Assembly (NCBI GenBank): GCA_016183075.1
Contig: JACPFH010000120.1
Coordinates: 1-6,821, forward strand
Reading direction: 5' to 3'
Source: Deltaproteobacteria bacterium
Lineage (GTDB): Bacteria > Desulfobacterota > Binatia > UBA9968
Length of the DNA stretch: 6,821 bases
Under the pieces are notes generated by a model. That model was given only the letters and a program-made list of their open reading frames with translations, did no database searches and was not told the origin of the DNA. Both the position numbers and the translations under genes were made by a program. Of the stretch, positions 1 through 3,699 are shown one piece after another; within the stretch, counting starts at the first letter, position 1; each line of letters opens with the position of its first letter.

Positions 1-160
1 GCGAGCGGAGTCCGTTGGCCACTTTGTTCACCGTGGTGACCTCAAAGGCGGCTCCTCAAGCTCGCGCAATGGTTCAGCGGTCTCGGGGGCAGGCCTCTCC
101 GGCCGAGGGCAATACGCCTCTACCTTGAGGAGGCCTGCAAACGAAACGATCACACTTTCA
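1..160. other. Intergenic stretch with no supportable gene; short inverted repeats
   Basis: I see no convincing coding region here. Plus-strand frame 2 is open from base 2 to the stop at 362-364, but it crosses the R1 repeat and the hairpin and translates to an Arg/Ser/Pro/Gly-rich sequence, as expected by chance in GC-rich DNA. A minus-strand GTG at 29-31 with a GAGG eight bases upstream could begin a gene leaving the window (reading V-N-K-V-A-N-G-L-R-S), but ten codons are too few to judge. The segment 124-138 is complementary to two separate upstream pieces, 52-60 and 89-97. Confidence 0.4.
52..138. repeat. Overlapping inverted repeats sharing one arm
   Basis: CTCCTCAAG (52-60) is the exact complement of CTTGAGGAG (124-132). 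GCAGGCCTC (89-97) is the exact complement of GAGGCCTGC (130-138). The two right-hand arms overlap by three bases, so the pairings compete. No function is known; the segment lies beyond the R1 repeat, downstream of the exporter. Confidence 0.45.
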
Positions 161-167
161 CTTCGAA

Positions 168-276
168 GCCCGAGGGGGACGAGAAGGAAGGCCGCGGACG
201 TCCGATTACAAACGTTACGGCTCATGGCACAAACCCATCGGCCGCGGCCTGATGGCTCGGCCCCCGAGGAGCTTCC
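168..276 (-). repeat. Dispersed intergenic repeat, short copy (R1)
   Basis: This stretch, read on the minus strand, matches the plus strand of 1870-2059 in three blocks. Bases 171-197 match 2033-2059 at 26 of 27 positions. Bases 194-245 match 1942-1993 at 45 of 52. Bases 236-274 match 1870-1908 at 37 of 39. In this copy the three blocks run directly into one another with short overlaps, so it looks like the compact form. It contains the palindromes CGGACGTCCG and GGCCGCGGCC, so it would fold if transcribed. No open reading frame is conserved across both copies. It begins about 85 bp beyond the stop of the exporter gene. I read it as a non-coding, probably multicopy, intergenic element; nothing shows a mobility function. 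Confidence 0.8.
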
Positions 277-297
277 AGGATTGGTGAACGTCCCGCG

Positions 298-351
298 GCT
301 CGCTCCCTCGACCGGGACTTTCCCCTTCCAAGCCCGAGGGAGCTTCCGAGC
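298..351 (-). terminator. Hairpin downstream of the exporter gene, possible terminator
   Basis: GCTCCCTCG (302-310) pairs exactly with CGAGGGAGC (335-343). An outer GCTCG (298-302) can alternatively pair with CGAGC (347-351), and a small GGGA/TCCC helix fits inside the loop. It starts 10 bp past the stop codon of the exporter. There is no U-tract on the minus strand, so it is not a textbook rho-independent terminator. It could instead protect the mRNA 3' end or be part of the neighbouring repeat family, whose R2 copy has a similar CCCGAGGGAGC word on its minus strand (about 1916-1926). Confidence 0.35.
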
Positions 352-360
352 GAATCCGCT

Positions 361-1857
361 CTAGCTCAATTGTGGGTGTCCGCGTGCGCCTTTCTCCCGG
401 AGCAGCGAGCTGATTAAGGCGCATACGGCGACCGCTGTGACTCCTGCGAACGTATAGTTCATCGCGCCGACGAAGACTTTCGCCATCTCCGGTGTCGGCG
501 TAGCGGCGCTGTCTCCGGTCAGGTAGCGGAAGACCACGGTCATCAGAAAACTCCCCATACTGACTCCGACAGCATTGCCGAGACCGAAAGTCATGAAAAG
601 GGCGCCCGTGGCCACGCCCCGATGCTCCTTTGGCGCCGAGCCGATCATGGTGGCATGGTTCTGTGGATAAAAGAGCGCAAGTCCGAGACCGCCGATGGCG
701 AGGATGAGTGTGGGCAAAAGCCAGTGCGAGTCGGGCTGCACGAGCGTTCCCATCGCGGAGGCGGCGATCACGAGGATCAGTCCGGTCGTCGCAGGGAGGC
801 GGGTTCCAACCTTATCCGCGAGATAACCGCCGAAAGGCGAGACTGCCGCTGTACATATCGATCCCGAAATGAAAAGGACGCCCATGAAGGTCGGCGAGAG
901 GCGGAGGACTTCCTGGAGGTAGAAAGGCAGAACGAACGCGGTCGCGGTCTGGGTAATCGTGACGAGGAGGAGCGAAAGGGCGCTCAAAGTGAAGCCGCGG
1001 CTCTTAAAGAGTTCGAGGTTGAGAATGGGGCTCGCAGCGGCGCGTTCCTGCAGGATAAATCCGACGAAAGAGCCGGCAAATCCGAGGATCAGAAAGTTTC
1101 GCCATCCCCAGGAAATAGCTTCCATGAGCCTGCGGTCTAAAAGCGCGATCAGAGCCACGGTCGAGACAACGAGCAAGCTCGCCCCCGGATAGTCGATGGC
1201 GAAGGCGCTTGTCCGCTTCCGGGCAGCGGCCGGTCTAAGAGATTGCTTTTGCTGGAATCTGTTCAGGGCGAGCCCGGCGACGCCGATCGGAACGAGCAGG
1301 AAGAAGATCCCGCGCCAGTGAATGAAATCGATGATGATTCCGCCAAGGCTCGGGCCGAAAAGGAAGCCCGCGTAGTGGGCCGTAGTCATCAAGGCCTGCG
1401 CCTTGCCGGCTGCGGCGGCATCGACCGATTCCATGGCGAGCGCCCTCGCTTGCGACTGGCACATGGCGCCGCCGATTCCCTGAAGCACCCGGAACCCGAT
1501 CAATTGATAGACGTCCTGGGCAAGGCCGCATAGAAACGAGCCGATCGTAAATACGGCGATGCCTGTCCCGAAAACGGCGTGCCGCCCATATAGATCACCG
1601 ACGCGGCCGAAAACCAGGGACAAGCTGATGGTCGCGAGTTGGTAGGAGATCAGAGCCCACGAGATTGCGATCAGATCGGCGCCGAGCTTCTGAGCCAGGG
1701 TGGGCAACGAAACGACGAAAATCATGTAGCCGACGGCCACGAAGAAGCTGCAGAGCATCGCGTTGCCGAGCATCAACCAGTCGACGCGGCGTTCCATGAG
1801 CCCATGTTTGTACTCAACATTTCGATCAAGGTCAAAGCGCGGTACGTTTGCATCCAA
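361..1857 (-). CDS. MFS exporter, DHA2 (EmrB/QacA-like) type
   Basis: The 498-residue product is an integral membrane protein of the major facilitator superfamily, most likely a proton-driven drug or metabolite exporter. The hydrophobicity pattern suits about 14 membrane segments. Motif A, GRVGDLYGRH, is at residues 84-93. The motif-B-like RVLQGIGGA is at 123-131. Motif C, GPSLGGIIID (168-177), followed by WRGIFFLLVPIG (181-192), is characteristic of the DHA2 group. The substrate cannot be told from sequence. The chosen start is TTG at 1857, five bases after GGAGG (1863-1867); Met21 (ATG at 1797) is the alternative and would still keep the first membrane segment. An out-of-frame ATG at 1853 lies nine bases from the same GGAGG and opens a 26-codon frame. 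The gene is monocistronic, flanked by inverted copies of the R repeat, with no TetR/MarR regulator or membrane-fusion partner in view. The family is confident; the specificity is unknown. Confidence 0.93.
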   Translation of the reverse strand: MDANVPRFDLDRNVEYKHGLMERRVDWLMLGNAMLCSFFVAVGYMIFVVSLPTLAQKLGADLIAISWALISYQLATISLSLVFGRVGDLYGRHAVFGTGIAVFTIGSFLCGLAQDVYQLIGFRVLQGIGGAMCQSQARALAMESVDAAAAGKAQALMTTAHYAGFLFGPSLGGIIIDFIHWRGIFFLLVPIGVAGLALNRFQQKQSLRPAAARKRTSAFAIDYPGASLLVVSTVALIALLDRRLMEAISWGWRNFLILGFAGSFVGFILQERAAASPILNLELFKSRGFTLSALSLLLVTITQTATAFVLPFYLQEVLRLSPTFMGVLFISGSICTAAVSPFGGYLADKVGTRLPATTGLILVIAASAMGTLVQPDSHWLLPTLILAIGGLGLALFYPQNHATMIGSAPKEHRGVATGALFMTFGLGNAVGVSMGSFLMTVVFRYLTGDSAATPTPEMAKVFVGAMNYTFAGVTAVAVCALISSLLREKGARGHPQLS

Positions 1858-1861
1858 AATT

Positions 1862-1867
1862 TCCTCC
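1862..1867 (-). promoter_or_regulatory. Ribosome binding site of the MFS gene (decides a TTG start)
   Basis: Reverse complement GGAGGA. GGAGG is five bases from the in-frame TTG and nine from an out-of-frame ATG (1853). The in-frame ATG at 1797 has no comparable Shine-Dalgarno sequence. The R2 repeat ends immediately upstream, so the mRNA leader is largely repeat sequence. Confidence 0.6.
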
Positions 1868-1869
1868 GA

Positions 1870-2059
1870 AAGCTCCTCGGGGGCCGAGTTATCAGGCCGC
1901 GGCCGATGGACTGAGCTCCCTCGGGAAGCGCGCCCTCCGCTGCGGCCGATGGGCCTCTGCCATGAGTCGTACCGTCAGTAATCGGACGTCCGCAGCGTCG
2001 CTCGCGCTCCCCTCGCTCGCGGACAAGCGGAGCCGCGGCCTTCCTCCTCGTCCCCCTCG
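1870..2059 (+). repeat. Dispersed intergenic repeat, long copy (R2)
   Basis: This is the inverted partner of R1, on the other side of the exporter gene. Three blocks (1870-1908, 1942-1993, 2033-2059) match R1 at 37/39, 45/52 and 26/27 positions. Two extra segments separate them. One is 1909-1941, on whose two sides the word CGGCCGATGG-like repeat end (GGCCGATGG at 1901-1909, GGCCGATGGG at 1944-1953) occurs. The other is 1994-2032, bordered by CCGC on both sides and containing TCGCTCGCG twice (1998-2006 and 2013-2021). R1 has each bordering word once. R2 is therefore either R1 plus two insertions, or R1 is R2 after two deletions between short direct repeats. No protein frame is preserved. Confidence 0.8.
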
Positions 2060-2098
2060 GCCTTTCATCAGGAAAGGCGAAGTCAAACTTCATATTTT
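2060..2098 (+). terminator. Two small hairpins followed by a T-tract, terminator-like
   Basis: GCCTTTC (2060-2066) pairs with GAAAGGC (2072-2078) around a 5-base loop. GAAGT (2079-2083) then pairs with ACTTC (2087-2091) around CAA, followed by ATATTTTTT. On the plus strand this resembles a weak rho-independent terminator, yet no plus-strand gene ends before it. It would stop a transcript running out of the R2 repeat or stray transcription before the promoter at 2134. Confidence 0.35.
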
Positions 2099-2126
2099 TT
2101 GATACTTCTACGCGCTACGAGCCCAT

Positions 2127-2151
2127 GGTTCGGTTGTTTCCCGGTTCGGTT
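2127..2151 (+). repeat. Paired GGTTCGGTT words over the racemase promoter
   Basis: The 9-base word GGTTCGGTT occurs at 2127-2135 and again at 2143-2151, 16 bases apart start to start. The pair spans the -35 element and the spacer. A spacing near 1.5 helical turns is unusual for a dimeric activator site, so this may be coincidental; operator function is a guess. Confidence 0.3.
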
Positions 2152-2163
2152 TTGCGCTAGTAT
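2134..2163 (+). promoter_or_regulatory. Promoter of the racemase-superfamily gene
   Basis: TTGTTT (2134-2139) and TAGTAT (2158-2163) are separated by 18 bases. The -10 and its context (GCTAGTAT) resemble the -10 at 5920 (GCTAGTCT) and 2958 (GCTACCCT), all with the same 18-base spacer, which supports it. The start codon lies 31 bases downstream of the -10 element. Confidence 0.5.
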
Positions 2164-2194
2164 CCGGCTTCGACTTCTCAGAAAGGAGAAAGGC

Positions 2195-2920
2195 ATGGCT
2201 TACATGAGTTGGCGTGGCACCGTGGGTGTTATTAAACCCACGATGAGACCAGGAGGTCTGGAGGAGTTTATCCGCTTGCTGCCTGAGGGCGTCGGCGTCA
2301 TTCCTTTGTTCCTGAATATCCGGCGGGGAACCGAAGAGGAATTTCGTCAGGTTCTGTCGGCTTATGAGGAGAAGGTCGCCGAGTTGGCGGGGGCGGAAGT
2401 CGACTTGATTCACCCGGAGGGCGCTCCCCCGTTCATGGTCCAAGGGTTCGACGGAGAAAAAAAGATCGTCGCGGAGTGGGAGAAAAAGTTCAAGATTCCC
2501 GTCGTCACGGCCGGGATGACGCAGGTGGAAGCGATGCGGGCCTTAAAGGTGAAGAGAATCCTCGGCGTCACCTACTTCACCGGCAAAATCAACGAGACTT
2601 TTGCCCGGTATTTCAAAGAAGGTGGTTTCAAAGTCCTGGGCATGGATGGGATTTCGGTCGCCTTCGAAGATGTGGGGCGGCTCTCCTCGCAAGAGGTTTA
2701 CGCGCACACGCGAAAGGCTTTTCTTCGCCATCCCGGAGCCGATGCGATTTACATGCTCGGCTCGGGATGGCGCACTCTGGATATCGTTGCCCTTCTGGAG
2801 CAAGACCTCGGGGTCCCGGTAATCCACCCGGTGCCCGCCCGCGTCTGGGCTGTGCAGAAGCGCCTGCACATAAGGCAGCCCGTGAGCGGCTACGGCCGGC
2901 TGTTGCAGGAGATGCCGTAA
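2195..2920 (+). CDS. Asp/Glu racemase / arylmalonate decarboxylase superfamily protein without cysteine
   Basis: The product is 241 residues, the normal size for the soluble arylmalonate decarboxylase/maleate isomerase branch, cytoplasmic with no signal peptide. The start is the ATG at 2195, six bases after AGGAG (2184-2188); an upstream in-frame start would lie in the promoter. Residues 73-84 (HPEGAPPFMVQG) correspond to the first active-site loop, where arylmalonate decarboxylase has Gly74 and maleate isomerase a Cys. IPVVTAGMTQVEAMRALKVKR (from 101) and the ILGVTYFTGKINE stretch are typical of the fold. LGSGWRTLD (188-196) corresponds to the second loop, where arylmalonate decarboxylase has its catalytic Cys188; here that place is Gly or Ser. 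No cysteine occurs anywhere in the protein. The fold is well supported, but the usual Cys chemistry is not possible, so the reaction is unknown. No catabolic operon partner is adjacent. Confidence 0.88.
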   Translation: MAYMSWRGTVGVIKPTMRPGGLEEFIRLLPEGVGVIPLFLNIRRGTEEEFRQVLSAYEEKVAELAGAEVDLIHPEGAPPFMVQGFDGEKKIVAEWEKKFKIPVVTAGMTQVEAMRALKVKRILGVTYFTGKINETFARYFKEGGFKVLGMDGISVAFEDVGRLSSQEVYAHTRKAFLRHPGADAIYMLGSGWRTLDIVALLEQDLGVPVIHPVPARVWAVQKRLHIRQPVSGYGRLLQEMP

Positions 2921-2933
2921 AAGACGGTGATGG

Positions 2934-3001
2934 CTGGCATCGCATCGCCCTGTCGGCTACCCTCCCTGCCGAAAATCTACGTGGCCATGAGCTGAGGGGT
3001 T
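2934..3001 (+). promoter_or_regulatory. Orphan copy of the 5900-5997 promoter/leader
   Basis: Bases 2938-2974 match 5900-5936 at 32 of 37 positions without gaps. Bases 2987-3001 match 5983-5997 at 13 of 15, including the CTGAGG Shine-Dalgarno area. The copy keeps a -35-like CTGGCA (2934-2939), an 18-base spacer and a weak TACCCT -10 (2958-2963). The segment between the matching pieces is 12 bases here and 46 bases at the other site. No reading frame follows: the hairpin at 2998 begins where a start codon would be expected. It is probably the remnant of a lost gene's upstream region, or a shared regulatory leader. Confidence 0.55.
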
Positions 3002-3035
3002 ACGGCGCCGGATTTTCTGTTCCGGCGCCGTAACC
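2998..3035. terminator. Perfect 15-bp hairpin between convergent genes, likely bidirectional terminator
   Basis: Bases 2998-3012 are exactly complementary to 3021-3035 around the 8-base loop TTTTCTGT. It lies in the 138-bp gap between the ends of the racemase-superfamily gene (stop at 2920) and the minus-strand secreted-protein gene (stop at 3059). Neither strand has a T-tract right after the stem, so termination without Rho is uncertain, but the position and stem quality favour this role. Confidence 0.6.
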
Positions 3036-3058
3036 GAAATGTACGTTTTGGGGATTAC

Positions 3059-3562
3059 TTACTCTGCCAGCGGTCCGTCGATGGTCACGGGTCCAACGAT
3101 GCAGACATACATACCCGCGGGAAATCCACCCGGGATATCATCGGCGGTGACAACGACCTGATATGTCGACCCAACCTTGACTCCGAGGGATATTTTCCCT
3201 GTGAAACTGTCTACTGCTCCGGTTCCGGACTTGCTTTTGCCGGGGCCGTTTGCCTTAACCTCATGAAGGGCTACCCGCCAAATATCGGGACCGAATACAC
3301 AGCAGTCGCTGGTATAAACGCTGACGCTGCCATTTGCGGTAGGGGTGAGCTCAAAGACAAAGGCGTCGCCAGCACCGTCAAAAGCATCGTCACCAGTAAG
3401 CGCGATCTCTGTGCCCGGGCACTCGGAGAAAGCCTTAGCCAGAGGGCCGCGGCCCGGAGTAGTGACTGCGCTCGGATCAGCATTTGGACTCTCCTGAGCC
3501 CAAAGGGGCTGGGTCGCCATCAAGATCAGTCCCAAGCCTAAAAGCACTATTGTTTTTTTCAT
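3059..3562 (-). CDS. Small exported protein, beta-rich, unknown function
   Basis: The product is 167 residues. Residues 1-22 form a clear Sec signal peptide: MKKT, a Leu/Ile/Gly-rich core, and a likely cleavage after LWA before QES. The mature part has four cysteines (48, 87, 88, 154), allowing disulfides. Its alternating hydrophobic pattern (for example FVFEL at 68-72, SVSVYT at 79-84, YQVVVTADD at 134-142) suggests a beta-sandwich of about 110 residues, resembling pre-peptidase C-terminal or lectin-like domains, but I recognise no specific family. The ATG at 3562 was chosen because it begins the signal peptide. AGGAGG (3577-3582) is 14 bases upstream, a rather long gap, and lies inside the longer frame that would begin at 3595. 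The gene has its own promoter at 3631-3659 and lies 137 bp behind another exported-protein gene on the same strand. Confidence 0.8.
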   Translation of the reverse strand: MKKTIVLLGLGLILMATQPLWAQESPNADPSAVTTPGRGPLAKAFSECPGTEIALTGDDAFDGAGDAFVFELTPTANGSVSVYTSDCCVFGPDIWRVALHEVKANGPGKSKSGTGAVDSFTGKISLGVKVGSTYQVVVTADDIPGGFPAGMYVCIVGPVTIDGPLAE

Positions 3563-3576
3563 CGATCTTCTTTTTT

Positions 3577-3582
3577 CCTCCT
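3577..3582 (-). promoter_or_regulatory. AGGAGG ribosome binding site of the small exported protein
   Basis: On the minus strand this perfect AGGAGG precedes the ATG at 3562 by 14 bases, longer than usual. It rules out the longer frame from 3595, since the site would then be inside the coding region. Confidence 0.55.
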
Positions 3583-3630
3583 TTTCGTTAATCAAATCAA
3601 CTCCGCATTCTACGGATCCGGTTCGTAACG

Positions 3631-3659
3631 TTACTAAGGTAAATCCCCTAGATTGTCAA
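3631..3659 (-). promoter_or_regulatory. Promoter of the small exported protein gene
   Basis: On the minus strand a consensus TTGACA (3654-3659) is followed after 17 bases by TAGTAA (3631-3636), close to the TAGTAT/TAGTCT -10 elements elsewhere in the window. The 10-bp palindrome GTAACGTTAC (3625-3634) overlaps the -10 and could be an operator. This gives the gene transcription independent of the larger secreted-protein gene upstream. Confidence 0.6.
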
Positions 3660-3678
3660 GATGAAAAATTTACTTGTG

Positions 3679-3696
3679 AAAAAAGTGCTTTCACTT
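3679..3696 (-). terminator. Short terminator behind the 718-residue protein gene
   Basis: On the minus strand AAGTG, loop AAAG and CACTT are followed by a run of T. It begins 4 bases after the TAA stop. The stem is only 5 bp, so it is probably leaky, but its position between this gene and the promoter at 3654 supports it. Confidence 0.4.
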
Positions 3697-3699
3697 CGA

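Noticed and set aside
168..276. R1 as an integron attC site
   Set aside because: No matching GTTRRRY/RYYYAAC core pair in the right places and no integrase.
2..364. Plus-strand frame open from the window edge to 364
   Set aside because: It passes through the R1 repeat and the hairpin, is rich in Arg, Ser, Pro and Gly, and has no recognisable domain; long chance frames are common in GC-rich DNA.
622..1140. 172-codon plus-strand frame
   Set aside because: It lies entirely antisense within the clear MFS gene and gives a charged Arg/Glu-rich sequence with no domain.
1773..2102. Short frames on both strands across R2
   Set aside because: The similar peptides they share with R1 frames come from the nucleotide repeat itself; the frames are broken by the module differences between R1 and R2.
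2476..3033. 185-codon plus-strand frame overlapping the racemase gene
   Set aside because: It overlaps the racemase-superfamily gene in another frame and runs into the intergenic hairpin; composition is typical of a shadow frame.
155..3699. 12-bp direct match CTTTCACTTCGA at 155-166 and 3688-3699
   Set aside because: About one match of this length is expected by chance and the flanks differ.
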